DNA of 27,684 nt, taken from positions 1 to 27,684 of the forward strand of contig JAYMSP010001924.1 in the NCBI GenBank assembly GCA_036897095.1, written 5' to 3'. A program made the position numbers and the translations under genes. The notes below the pieces were generated by a model. The model worked only from the letters and a program-made list of their open reading frames with translations, did not search any database and was not told where the DNA came from. Below are positions 1-10,360 of the stretch, in pieces (the stretch's first letter is position 1; each line of letters starts with the position of its first letter). The stretch is from Plantago elongata. Taxonomy: Eukaryota; Streptophyta; Magnoliopsida; Lamiales; Plantaginaceae.

Positions 1-1048
1 TGCAGGGGGGTTCAAGCTCATCGTGTGCATAGCTGCATTGACATCCGTTGGTACGTAAGTTCCATAGGCTGTGCTAGAAGTAGCATAGGCTTGTGGAGCC
101 AGAGTTGGTGGCAGGCGAAACGCCGAGCCAGGTTGATGTGTGGGAAACTGGCACGAAGGGGGCTGAAATTGCGGCACCCATTGTGTACTGCCAGCTCCCT
201 GGTTGTGTAGCTTGCCAAGGTACATTCGCCGGAGGTCGCAGATTCCCAATATTACTTTGAACATTAATCTTGCCTTGACCATTGTTCTTGTCTTTTTTAC
301 CTTTCTTTCCTTGTCTATTGCCATTGCCTTTATTCTTGTTATGTGGTTGGCTAGTGTTGTCGGAGTGGTCATCACGAACAACGATAACCATAGCAGACCC
401 AGTAGATGTAGACATAGTAGCAGCAAGTTCCCGTTCCTCTAAGTAAAAAGAAGAACGGGCTTCAGAGAAGGATGATAATACATTGGCATGACGAATCTGA
501 GTACCCACGCCTTTGTATGTTTCGGTTAATCCCGAAACAAGTTGAGAACCAGTCGACTATTTGGGACAGGAGCTCCAACGTTTTTGAGTTGATCAGCTAA
601 GCTCTTGAGACGTTGGCAATAGGTGGAGACATTGGGAAAGTCTTCCAACCGGGTAGACGTGAACTCCTGCTCAAGAATAACAGCACGAGAGGTTTGATGG
701 TCCTGAAATATCTCCCGCAATCGATCCCAAGCTTCCATAGCAGTCGCACCGGGTTTGATAATGGTATTGAGCAGATCGTTTAAAATCGTGGAATAAATCC
801 ATTGGAGGACCGTAGCATCAATGGTAGACCACGTCGGGGAGCTGGTTTCTCCTTACCTTCCGGAGGCCGGATAATGTGGTGCAAAACACGATTAGCTCGA
901 GTATGAATTTGAAACAATTCGGCACAAGTTGTGTATTGTGAGTTCTCCAATTCAAGGACGACGGAAACATACGGCTTGAGATTGTTGGCTGTGAGGGCCG
1001 GAGAGGAACCGTTTTAACCACGGGAGTAAGAGACCCAGTAGTCGACAT
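1..1048 (-). pseudogene. Ty1/copia gag polyprotein, 5' part, frameshifted
   Basis: This is the N-terminal gag part of a Ty1/copia retrotransposon read on the minus strand, starting at the ATG at 1048. It is broken: the opening MSTTGSLTPVV lies in one frame, but the conserved stretch LTANNLKPYVSVVLELEN and the phrase AELFQIHTRANRVLHHII that follow are in another. A further frame change precedes [19 protein letters not shown] (738 downward). Another lies near 526-530, after which RHANVLSSFSEARSSFYLEE continues. These phrases match the gag region (UBN2/Retrotran_gag type) of plant copia elements, including the leucine-rich [16 protein letters not shown] segment. The downstream part (about 450-75) is rich in Lys, Gly and Asn, as expected of the basic nucleic-acid-binding tail before the zinc knuckle. 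Protease, integrase and RT would lie beyond the left edge. At least two or three frameshifts make it non-autonomous. Confidence 0.85.
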
Positions 1049-1270
1049 GTGAAGGGACGGGGTCAGTTGAAATCGAAAAACAGGGGAAGGGACGGGAAGC
1101 CGTTGTTTGTAGAGAAACAGGCGACGAAAGGAGAAGCTCGATAGGACAGTGATCCAATCCCGAAGGAAAAATTGGCAGACGTGAGAGGCACGTTATCGAT
1201 TTGTGTGAAGACGACCAACCGGATATTCAAGAGGATTGGCAGCACAGAATTGGCAGCGTAGAAATCGAAA

Positions 1271-1284
1271 CCAATATGATACCA
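1271..1284 (-). other. Primer-binding site of the copia element
   Basis: Read on the minus strand, the bases directly after the LTR end are TGGTATCATATTGG. The first eight match TGGTATCAGAGC, the usual initiator tRNA-Met complement used as primer site by plant copia elements; the rest has drifted. Its position directly next to the LTR and about 220 bases before the gag ATG fixes the LTR boundary and element orientation. Confidence 0.75.
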
Positions 1285-2133
1285 TGAAAGAATATCTTTC
1301 GTTATTGTTTTTGATGTGGTATAAAAGTGGCTAAGTGTAAAGGCTAAGACATATTACAACTAATCTGATGTGAAGAACCAAAGCAACGATCCTCGGAAAC
1401 TAAGACCTGGGCAGGAAAGTGGTGGGTTAGACCCTTTAAGACCAGTCTGCCTAGGACAAACCGGTAAGACACGAATTAAAATGTAGTCGGATGTAAGTGA
1501 TCCGAGTAGATGTAGAGAGAAGTATATTAATGCTTGTTGACCTATTTCAATAGGAGTAAATGCTCGAGTATTTATAGCAGAATCTCTCGGAGACCAGGTT
1601 TCGACTGTTATCGGCGGTTGGTCGGGTGAACCCCGAGCTGACACGTGTCCCCGGAGACAGGTGGCATGCCATGATCCGGCAGTATATCTAGTCGGCTACT
1701 GGACAGACCACAGGTTAAAGGTCTTAGTCCAGTTCCGGCCACACGGTCCCCAATCAGCTGGCAATAGTCGGACCCGTTTAGTTAGGGTCCGTCCGACTAG
1801 TCAGGGCATTTATCTTACATTGATGTTACTGACTCTTTCTGGTCGGCTCCGAAGGGAAACCTACACCTAGTCGGCTTCAAAGGTGGAGTATGGCTCTTAC
1901 GACTTATAGCGACCTCGTTTGTCACGCGCCGTTACGACTTCATCCTAAGGAGCGCATTAGAAAGAAATGACTCGTTTGTATATATCAGTATTAATGAATA
2001 CTAAGGGGTATATATACAAATACAAACTACACTACTCTAATGAGAATAGGAATTCTATCTTAACTCTAACTAAACTAGAATTATACTAACTAACTCTAAC
2101 TAAACTAGAATTATTTATACATAATCTATAACA
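1285..2133 (-). mobile_element. 5' LTR of a Ty1/copia retrotransposon (849 bp)
   Basis: On the minus strand this block opens with TGTTATAGATTATG and closes with TTTCA directly before the primer-binding site, giving the TG...CA ends of an LTR. A TATA-like stretch (TGTATATATACCCC) lies about 110-130 bases into it, suiting a U3 promoter. Near its start is a two-copy direct repeat of about 30 bases (roughly 2061-2115, ACTCTAACTAAACTAGAATT). Only this LTR is in the window, so the 3' LTR and target-site duplication cannot be checked. The LTR looks better kept than the gag beside it. Confidence 0.75.
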
Positions 2134-3042
2134 TATAACTAAAAACTGTGTTAAGTTGTATGTCACTTTTTCATGAATGATAATGTTAACGAAGAAAAAG
2201 TTGTTCAATTTGGAAAATTCGAAACTGTCTTGGGTGTTATTTCACCAAAACAAGGCATAAAATTGAATGAACATGAACATAAATATCTATCAACTTATTA
2301 GCTAATTTTCGATAAACACTTATTAGTTAATTCCGTATGAAACAAAACTACCTACAGCTTAATTTGTAGTAAAACTTGCATCAGACAACTTGCATAAGTC
2401 TTTCTAATCTTAAACTTAAAGGTTTATATCATAAATATTTAAATCTGCAACTACTCAACCATAAAATATGAAAAATACTACAGCTACTTTAAGGTACTTT
2501 TGTTTACAAGGAAGCTAACCAAGTTGTAACCATAATACCACATTACTAAGCAAGCTCGCACTTATCTTTTGGAAGAAGAGGGCAAGACCAACCTTTCTTC
2601 CAAGTTGAACATTCTACATTTTATCTGGAATAACTATCATGTGAGAATTAACGCCATGAAGAGGGAAAAAAACATAGTGAAGTCACATGAAAATAGGAAT
2701 GAATCAACTCTCAACTCAAGGGCATGAACTGTAGACTCTATTTGGAAAAATTAGATAATAATTGAAAATTAGTTAGTAATTTCTTTTTCCTAAACAAGTT
2801 AATTTGAAGTTTAAGAAGTTACACGTTTATGTAATAAATTTTTTATTAAAAAATAAAAGATTATAAAGCTGAAAAATTAATGATAAACATAGTCGTATTC
2901 TCTAAAAATGAAAAGACAAGAGAACATGAAAGAACCTGTAATGGAACTTACTTGTATTCCATTTCCAATCATGCAACCCACGTTTCTAACTCCATTATTG
3001 CATCCATACAAGCGCGTCTTTATCAACAACCCAACCAATTGT
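2134..3042. other. Intergenic, AT-rich, no gene seen
   Basis: This stretch separates the LTR from the promoter of the small gene at 3134. It has stops in all frames, no recognisable protein, and no clear repeat ends. It presumably contains the upstream regulatory DNA of the small gene. Confidence 0.6.
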
Positions 3043-3052
3043 TATATATAAA
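3043..3052 (+). promoter_or_regulatory. TATA box of the 89-aa gene
   Basis: TATATATAAA lies about 82-90 bases before the ATG at 3134, which would put transcription start near 3075 and give a short 5' leader of about 60 bases rich in CA. Confidence 0.55.
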
Positions 3053-3133
3053 AAAGCGCTATTTCAAGAAACCAAACAACACTTTTTGTCACTTATTTTA
3101 ATCACAAAAGTTGACAAACATTCAACAAAAACC

Positions 3134-3490
3134 ATGTCCATCACCGAAATCCAATCCTCTCCGCAAAAGATTCAATTGGTATCCAAATCTGTGTCTGAAA
3201 AACTGCTCTTGAAATTCTCGGACGTGTCGGAGTTCAACTTCGACTACTCGCAGAGTGGCATATGGTCTCCTCCAGTCCAGAGAACCGCCTCTTTGATCGA
3301 ACATGACATGGCTGAAAAGCTCAGGAATGCCCTTGAACGTCATTCCAGCAGAAGATCCAGGCTTTCGTTCAATGTGCGTTGATTTTCGACATTTTTACTA
3401 TATGTGCATACATTGTTTATGGATTCATTCATGATTTGCTGTTCTTTTGTTATCCAACAGGCTTGTTTGTGCTCACCAAAGAGATGTTGA
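3134..3490 (+). CDS. Small plant protein of unknown function, two exons (89 aa)
   Basis: I do not recognise a named family. The start chosen is the ATG at 3134 (context AAAACCATGTCC); an upstream in-frame ATG at 3086 lies only about 35 bases after the TATA box and adds a stretch that looks like leader. Exon 1 is 3134-3373. Unspliced, the frame stops after two more codons. A GT at 3374 and a strong acceptor (TATCCAACAG, ending 3460) make an 87-base phase-0 intron, and exon 2 (3461-3490) adds ACLCSPKRC and a stop. The protein starts MSITEIQSSPQKIQLVSKS, has an acidic aromatic patch (EFNFDY, about residues 34-39), then SGIWSPPVQRTAS, then a basic arginine/serine-rich helix (about 56-78). There is no signal peptide or membrane segment. 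The SKSVSEKLL and SGxWSPP phrases look like conserved blocks of a short plant-specific protein, but this is an impression from memory. The splice model is inference. Confidence 0.65.
3374..3460 (+). other. Intron of the 89-aa gene
   Basis: GT at 3374-3375, T-rich tract and AG at 3459-3460. It is 87 bases, close to the usual minimum for plant introns, and leaves the frame open. Confidence 0.6.
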
Positions 3491-3825
3491 GTTTTCATCA
3501 GCCAATTGTTATCAGAATAAGCTTATAAATTCAGTGTAGGTACAAGCTTTTGTTTTATTATGTACAAATATAGTTTATTGGATTTTCTTTTTGTAATTTT
3601 ATAGGCCAATTGAATGTGTGTTTTTGTACTGATGTAGTTGTTGATTTGATGTGTTCATAGTTCTGAGATAGATTTACAGACGTTACAACAATCTCATTTC
3701 AAGAAACTGAGAAACATTTCATCAGTTCAATAAGATTGAACAGAACCAGAAAATACAACTTACACTAGCTACCAAACTTTAGAAAGAAGCCACACATGAT
3801 GTTATCATCTAAGTATATTAAACAA

Positions 3826-3929
3826 TCCCTCCGTATTTTTAATATCTACTACAAACTATTTGTTTATTGTAATTTATTAAATGAAGAGAAAGTAAGATGG
3901 TAGTAAATTTTAATTGGACCGGAGGAGTA
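3826..3929. mobile_element. Short Stowaway-like MITE downstream of the RNR2 gene
   Basis: The left end reads TCCCTCCGTATTTTTAATAT and the right end, reverse-complemented, starts ACTCCTCCGGTCCAATTAAA. These are imperfect inverted copies of the CTCCCTCCGT end typical of plant Tc1/mariner MITEs. It is about 104 bp with no coding capacity, and ends about 40 bases past the RNR2 stop codon, so it may lie in that transcript's 3' UTR. The gap between the small gene and this element (3491-3825) shows nothing else beyond its own 3' UTR. Confidence 0.5.
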
Positions 3930-3968
3930 CAAATCAAACAATATACTATGAAATCCTAAACCATGAAA

Positions 3969-5422
3969 TCAGAAATCTTCATCCAACTTGAACACATGAC
4001 CATCACCACTCCCATTCAAACTCGCCATGACCGAAGCCTTCTGATACTCCCCGACCCTCTTCTCAAAGAAGTTAGTCTTCCCCTGCAAGCTAATCAGCTC
4101 CATCCAATCGAAAGGGTTCAGCACATTGTAAATCTTCCCACACCCAAGTGCATTCAACAACCTATCCGCCACAAACTCAATATACTGACTCATCAAATCC
4201 ATGTTCATCCCTACCAACGCACACGGCAAGGCCTCACAAACAAACTCCCTCTCAATCTCCACCGCATTCGCCACTATCCCCTTAACTTTCTCCTCACTAG
4301 GCTTCATCTTCAACAGACTATAGAGCAAGCAAGCAAAATCACAATGTAGCCCTTCATCTCTGGAAATCAACTCATTCGAGAAGGTTAAGCCAGGCATAAG
4401 ACCGCGCTTCTTCAGCCAGAAAATAGCACAGAACGAGCCGGAGAAGAAAATGCCTTCAATGCAGGCAAATGCGATTAAACGCTCAGCAAAGGACTCAGAT
4501 CCGTCTATCCACTTTAAAGCCCAGTTTGCTTTCTTCTGAACACAGGGAACAGTATCAATAGCACGAAAGAGCATGTTCTTCTCCTCAGAATCCTTGATGT
4601 AGGTTTCAAGCAAGAGACTATACATCTCCGAGTGGATGTTCTCAATTGCAATTTGAAAACCATAGAACGCACGAGCCTCGGAAACCTGCATTCAGATTAA
4701 CTAATACAAGTCAGAAAATGGTTGCCAATCATGGTTCAAAATCTCATTGAAATCGATATCACCACATTAAATCATAAATCCCAATTCGTTTTATAATCTC
4801 TCCTCTACCAACTACATTAGGTGTATTTAGCAAAGTAAATTATACTTCTATCTCTATCCCAGTTTAGTTGAGAAATAATCAAAACATAAAACAACGCCAA
4901 AGATACAAATTTTCAAGTGTATAACAGTGTAAATAGTACATTTCTATCTTATTTTAGTTGAGACTTCCAAAATCCCAAATTTTCATACCCATTTCAGTGA
5001 AGTCAATTTCTGCAAAATGAACATCTATCACAACAGGCATAGATACACTCTTTTGAAGTTCAATTCACTCAATTCACACTCCAAATATCTAAACAAACAA
5101 CACAATTTGAAAAATAAAGAGTTGAATATGAAATTAGGGTTAGTACTACCTGAACCTCCTTCATGAAGCGACCAGCCAGATTCTCCAAAACGATACCATC
5201 GGAAGCAGCGAAAAAGGCGAGAACATGCTTGATGAAATGCTTCTCATCTCCGGAAAGAGAATCCCAGTCACGATGGTCCTGGGAGAGATCTACTTCTTCA
5301 GCAGTCCAAAAGGAGGCCTCGGCTTTCTTGTACATCTCCCAGATTTGGGGGTATTGGATAGGGAACATACAGAACCTATCTGGGTTTGGAGCGAGAAGAG
5401 GCTCTTCGGGTAGAGAAGGCAT
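3969..5422 (-). CDS. TSO2: Ribonucleoside-diphosphate reductase small subunit (R2), two exons, 329 aa
   Basis: This is the class Ia R2 subunit, which houses the di-iron tyrosyl radical that drives reduction of ribonucleoside diphosphates to dNTP precursors, in complex with the large R1 subunit. Exon 1 is 5422-5150 (91 codons, [10 protein letters not shown]... to MKEVQ) and exon 2 is 4685-3969 ([10 protein letters not shown]... to stop), joined in phase 0. Aligned by eye with mouse R2, all iron ligands are present: D75, E106, H109, E168, E202 and H205, and the radical tyrosine is Y113 (ENIHSEMY). The C-terminus FKLDEDF matches the conserved tail (usually FTLDEDF) that docks on R1, with one changed residue. 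Length fits plant R2 proteins (about 330-340 aa). TSO2 and the RNR2A/RNR2B paralogues are alike, so the symbol is a best guess within that group. Nothing looks broken. Confidence 0.95.
4686..5149 (-). other. Intron of the RNR2 gene (464 bp)
   Basis: On the minus strand the donor is CAG|GTAGTA and the acceptor is TGCAG|GTTTCC. Phase 0, AT-rich, no element or ORF recognised inside. A single intron at the EVQ|VSEAR junction is visible. Confidence 0.9.
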
Positions 5423-5476
5423 TTTTGGGGAAATGGGTTTGCTTTGTTGTTTATCTGGTGATGATGAATTGGAGAA

Positions 5477-5510
<34 letters not shown>
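5477..5510. repeat. (GAT)n / (ATC)n microsatellite in the RNR2 5' leader
   Basis: About eleven GAT units on the plus strand are followed by (GAA)n. The tract lies 55-90 bases upstream of the RNR2 ATG and is probably transcribed as a CAU/UUC-rich 5' UTR. It generates spurious histidine- or serine-run reading frames on the minus strand. Confidence 0.85.
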
Positions 5511-5512
<2 letters not shown>

Positions 5513-5575
5513 GAAGAAGATTGGTGGCTGATGAAATTGAGAGGGTTTGAGGGGAACTTAAAGAAGGGGGTTCGA

Positions 5576-5614
5576 GCGGGAATTTGAAATTTTGGGGAAG
5601 AAGCTTGCGGGAGA
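5576..5614 (-). promoter_or_regulatory. Paired E2F-like sites upstream of RNR2
   Basis: On the minus strand ATTCCCGC (5583-5576) fits the plant E2F consensus WTTSSCSS exactly, and TCTCCCGC (5614-5607) has one mismatch. They are 24 bases apart and about 155-190 bases upstream of the ATG. E2F control in S phase is established for plant RNR small-subunit genes; that these two sites act here is inference. No clear TATA box fits a start just downstream of them. Confidence 0.5.
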
Positions 5615-5689
5615 ATGAATTCGGTTTTTGGGGGGATATTAAAGCATTCATAGTGTGTTACTACGTACACAATAATTCACGTAGCGTGT

Positions 5690-7680
5690 TACATCTTACG
5701 TAGTTAATATCAGTGGTTCGGTATATATTTTTAAACTGAGTATTAAATCTTTTACCTTATTTTTCATTGTTTTGTTGGTATGAAATGGTTTTGGTATGGC
5801 AGTGGTGTGTAGCAGCGTTGGTGGCATGTGGGCTACCTAGTCAATTTTATGTTTGGCATGTGGTTGCACGAGTTTATTGGCTTTTTCATCGTTTTCATTA
5901 TTTACAACTACTACTCTAATCAGTTACGTTGTCATAAAATTATTTATTTTTTTTATAAGTAACATTTAAGATAAAATATAATCTAAACAATAAGCTACAT
6001 TAAAATAATTAAAACTTCACTAATCTCCTAGTCCCGTGAATTTGTTAGCTTCAAAAATCACATTATGAAAAATTAATTGATATTCAAATATAAATAGTAC
6101 TTGTATTTTGATAATTTAAATATAAAATGTACTAATATAAAAGAGTTCATAAAAGATGCAAATACCTCTTTGTAAATGACATTAATTGTTGTGCAAGTGG
6201 GATATACTTTCTCATCCAACTTTCAACAACCATGCGGCTAACTCTCTAATACTCTCATTCTTAGCAGGTGCAACACTAGACTGCAATTAAAATATATAAG
6301 AACGGAAATCAAATTATCAAAATATAAAATGATAATTAATAGTATAAAGTATAATATTAAGTGTAGGGGGTGTTCTTTGTGATCATCAATATACAACATG
6401 ATTTTCAAAGTTTCTTAGATGAGCAAAGTAAAGTATCAGCTATGTCATGTATAGTACTCAACTTTGGTATAACGGGTAATATATGACTGAAATTTCCAAA
6501 AAAACGACAAACTATCCAAATGGCTTGTCCGACTCTCTACAATTGAAACCTATCGTATGTACTCGAAACATCGATTCAGGGCCTCAATACAAATTTATTA
6601 TGTGCACATCCCAAATAATTAATTTTATTCCTTTAGCATTCTGGCTATATCTTTGTTATTCTACTACATTTGGTAGTCTCATTAATCTGCAATGGAATAC
6701 TGAATCTAGAATGGGAGAATGATATAACACCTACCACGTAAAACATAACAGACGGTCATATATATATTAAAATGGTGCCACCGTAAATGTAGAGAACGAA
6801 AACTCCACCAATGCCAGGATCAATGACATCAATAATGGTGAGGTATCCGCTTCTTTGATCATCAGTGAAGCATGGATACGGGCTACTCAATAATATCAAA
6901 AAAAACACCATATCATATTTCTGTCGTGATCAAATTGTTCAGACAACATCAATGACTACTTCATCAAGAATGGACTTACGATGTTCGATTGACCTGATTT
7001 TGGCGGTCACACGTAGAGAATTGAAAGACATACAATTTTCATTTTTTAAGCACGACACAGTTCGATATGTAGCACCGTGTACGGTCCCTGTCAAATCAGT
7101 CGTGGTCGATTCTGTTTTCAGTTGCAACCGATTTGATTGAAGTATAACTTGAGTTCTAGAGCATTTTCGGTCGCGATTGTAGCATAATAAGACTTCGAAA
7201 TTAGTTGTTTTTAGATATCTTTTTTTCATTCCTCTTTGATTTACTTCAAGGGTAAACACTCTCTAGAACCTTAGCTTAGGGTTTCCCTTGGTTTTCATCA
7301 TATTTCACCATCGTGATCGTACATTGACGTTGGATCTTGATCCTCGAGGTTAGATTATATATAGATTTACTCTTTCTTTTGTGATTTCTTCTACTTTGTA
7401 ATTGATTGGTTGATTTATGTTCATAATCACTTCTATGATGCTTAATTCGATTATGCTAGTGATTGTGCATGTTATACTGATATGAGTCGCTAAACTCTTC
7501 GATCAATACGGTAGCATGTGGGATTACTCAATTTTAAATCTTATTAGGAATATATGTTAGTATTTTGATCACTCAGCACAATGATTATCATAATTTTAGA
7601 AAGGTGTTTAGTACTCTAGGTCACTTAACCATTGTAAAGAAAAAGTACACCAAGTATGATAGTTTTTAGAAACCTTGTAA
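5690..7680. other. Intergenic, no supported gene
   Basis: AT-rich DNA with short chance reading frames (for example 6483-6722 and 6865-7140) that resemble no known protein. The stretch from about 7140 to 7560, with TTAGCTTAGGGTTTCCC and GATCCTCGAGGTTAGA phrases, has the look of retroelement leader DNA, but I cannot assign a family. Confidence 0.5.
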
Positions 7681-7685
7681 TAGAA

Positions 7686-8935
7686 TGTTAGGTCTCAGAA
7701 TGTAATTTTTATTTAGCTCGAAGAAGACCAAGAAGGATGCATCCAAACAAAGCAGAAGACCTTTTGCACAAAGGTATCTCCAGATAAAGGAGGAAAGTCT
7801 CCTCAGATAGTTGCTTCAAGAAATCTATGTATAAACTTGTGTTTTGTTCACAAAACATAGTCATAACTAAGTTTCTGAGGCAACAAGTTTTTGAGATATG
7901 GAACATGTGATGCTTCAGAAAGCTACATGCATCCGTTGAGACTACAAGACAAAATATAGTACACTGCATTTAATGCTGGACAAAAATGTCACTATCTTTC
8001 TGCAGAACTCTTTGAAAATAGATATACGCTTGGGAGTACTAATTTCAAGATATGAACGGATTCAATTTGAAATATGTCTAACGGATAATATTCAAACGAC
8101 TATCAAATTCATCTATAAATATCACCACTTAGAAGTTGAGAAATACACACACGAACTACACTCATATCTACAAACAAGCAAGTATTCTCTCAAGCATTCT
8201 TACTACAATTCTCCAAGCTATCTATTGCGACTAACAAGCTCAAGAATTCACTAGTAGTTCTAAGTGTTGTGATCCTTCAACAAGTACTGTAATTTTTGAT
8301 AGAGTTGAATTGTCGGATAACTATTTGAGATTCATTATCTTGAACAAATCTCACAAACTTGGGTCAGTTAAAGAGCAAACTACCACACACTGAACAAGTA
8401 TATTAAGTAGTCTTGTTTCTTCAAGCTCTCTGGACATAACTGAAAAGTTATAAATAGAAGCTTACCTAACAAACAACAAAACCAACACCATTCAAGCGTG
8501 GAGTACATGAAGTACTTGATTTGGGAAATCAAGGAAGAACTTCAAGGTTATCTTGAGTACATGAAGCACTTGGCTCTAGGAGTTGGGGAACAACTTACGG
8601 GAAACATTTGGTTGGGAAGCATTTGTTATAGGAATCTTAGAATAGGATCAATAATAAGGAGAACTCAATTATCTGTTCTAGTGGATTCTAGGTCTCTGAA
8701 GGCTGAGTAAATTAGTTGGAGGATACGCCACCTCCAGATACCACTATACTTGTTGTGTCATTTAGTTTATGTATGTACATTTCAACAACTCACACACACA
8801 CACACACATTTACTATTGCAAAGCACAAACTCATTTATTTATTACATAAAGACTTTCGCTCTCTGATTATAATAATAAGTATCTGAGAATTTGTGTTTAT
8901 CGACAAAAGTTTGAAATGTATTCATCCCCTTCCCT
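7686..8935 (+). mobile_element. Probable degraded LTR of a Sirevirus-like copia element
   Basis: No intact ORF of known type is present. The stretch has the order of a long plant LTR: a start TGTTAGG, the phrase AACGACTATCAAATTC directly before a CTATAAATA box (about 8113-8121), a C/A-rich transcribed leader (CACACACGAACTACACTC), then a late CTGAGAATTTGTG stretch and GTATTCATCCCC near the end. Sirevirus LTRs have similar phrases in my recollection. There is no primer-binding site or internal region after it, so it would be a solo LTR. The family call is recognition by eye only, and both boundaries are approximate. Confidence 0.35.
8790..8808. repeat. (CA)n microsatellite
   Basis: About nine CA units lie in the late part of the putative LTR. 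Confidence 0.8.
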
Positions 8936-9380
8936 TTTAATCTTTTCAATTGTCGTTATCTGTACCAACATATCTCAACCTAGTGTTTGTTTATATGTGT
9001 TAAAATATTCTTGTAACTTCGTAAGAACCCGTTTTCAATACTTTTAATCCCTATACTAAAATTCATTCCGGTTAAGAATTAACCATCTGACAATCGATTG
9101 GTTACACTATTTCAAACATTCAAAGAATGTATTGGATGAATTGACCTCGGTAATGTATTTAGACAAATAACTGTGGGAGCATATGAACACCTGTTAGATC
9201 CTAGATTTGATTAGTCTGAAAGCTACCGTGTATATTTCCCTTCTCTTGTTTTGAAACTCATCTAACTTCAATAGTTTAATCTTCAAAACAAACCATTAAA
9301 CTACTCCATTGCTACAGCAAACTCTTACGTTTGATACCTGAAAACGTCATAGTCTAGTAGTAAACAAAGTATATATATTA

Positions 9381-9649
9381 TTCTCTTTGTCCGTGAATTT
9401 TTGAACCCATTTCTTTTAGGTACTATTTTTAAGAAAGACAATTATTTATTGTTTATTTTTGAAGAGATAAATGATAAAAAAATAAAAAAAGTATGAAAGA
9501 TGAGATATATAATAATAAAGAATGTAAAGTAAGAAAGATAGTTGAGTTACAAAGAGTTAGTGGGTGTACTTTTGTACTATCTTTTTATAGATACATATTA
9601 ATGAAATGTCCATAAAAGGAATACATGTATAGATTTACGGATGGATGAG
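9381..9649. mobile_element. Stowaway-like MITE upstream of the cysteine-rich peptide gene
   Basis: The left end TTCTCTTTGTCCGTGAATTT and the reverse-complemented right end CTCATCCATCCGTAAATCT form imperfect terminal inverted repeats, flanked by TA on both sides as expected of Tc1/mariner elements. Length is 269 bp with an AT-rich, non-coding interior. It ends about 170 bases before the TATA box of the gene at 9901, so it sits in that promoter. The preceding stretch 8936-9380 shows nothing else. Confidence 0.55.
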
Positions 9650-9816
9650 TATTAAAATGAAAGAGAATAAAGTTTACTATGTTTCATAATATGAATTTAA
9701 ATTGAAGTGGTATTGACCACACCGTAACTTTAATAAAAATATTACATCTTCTTTAAGAACATGGAAAAATATAACTTGACTCCACTGAAACATATTACTT
9801 TTATCCAATATTGTTC

Positions 9817-9822
9817 TATAAA
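9817..9822 (+). promoter_or_regulatory. TATA box of the cysteine-rich peptide gene
   Basis: TATAAA in the context TTCTATAAATTG lies 79 bases before the ATG at 9901, at a typical distance for a plant promoter with a leader of about 50 bases. Confidence 0.6.
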
Positions 9823-9900
9823 TTGATAAGCATTCAACAATAAAAACAATTGAAGAAAAACTAGGAGGAAGATTACCAACTCAACATAATTACACACACG

Positions 9901-10185
9901 ATGGGGAGAAACACCATGAGCAATAATAGTACTACAATAATGTTAATTTGTGTCATGTTAACGTTCTTGTTGAATTCAACGCCGGCAGAGTCGTGTGTCA
10001 AGTGCTGCATGAAGTACGTGTGTTTAGATCTACCTCTTTTGATATGCTGGGCTTTATGCGTAGATTGTTGTAGGAAGCATAATTGTCATCTTACTCCTTG
10101 CGGAGATCCGCCCGCTTCCAAGTCATTACCCGATAAAAAGGATCAGGCAGTTATGGCTAGATTACAACAATTGCCAATGCCATAG
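9901..10185 (+). CDS. Secreted cysteine-rich peptide precursor (94 aa), orphan
   Basis: I do not recognise the family. The single exon encodes a signal peptide (about residues 1-31: polar start, hydrophobic TTIMLICVMLTFLL, and STPAES as a plausible cleavage region just before C32). The mature part has ten cysteines: C32, C35, C36, C41, C49, C53, C56, C57, C62 and C67. The core carries the same motif twice, C-V-K-C-C-M-K-Y-V-C (32-41) and C-V-D-C-C-R-K-H-N-C (53-62), separated by the hydrophobic linker LDLPLLICWAL, then a Pro/Lys-rich tail. The spacing fits neither classic thionins, plant defensins nor LTPs; CxxxC pairs recall alpha-hairpinins only loosely. A second in-frame ATG (codon 6) would also leave a signal peptide. 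AATAAA-like polyadenylation signals follow at about 10229 and 10275. An apoplastic role is inferred from the signal peptide; function is unknown. Confidence 0.75.
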   Translation: MGRNTMSNNSTTIMLICVMLTFLLNSTPAESCVKCCMKYVCLDLPLLICWALCVDCCRKHNCHLTPCGDPPASKSLPDKKDQAVMARLQQLPMP

Positions 10186-10360
10186 GATACATGATGTACA
10201 GTTATGATGTATGATCCAATCTAAATGTAATAAAATTTGAAAATTGGTCGGATAACGGTTGTTATTGATGCAATAATAAAATGTTGCTGTGTTTATCATG
10301 ATGAAATTACTTGGAAGTAACGGAAAGGGTCCTCACAGACCATCATATGAAATTATATGA

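Noticed and set aside
5163..5670. Reading frames with long Met, Ser or His runs around the RNR2 start
   Set aside because: They are translations of the GAT microsatellite and of RNR2 exon 1 in other frames.
6865..7259. Overlapping frames of 91 and 106 codons on both strands
   Set aside because: Neither translation shows a known motif, and no promoter or splice context supports either.
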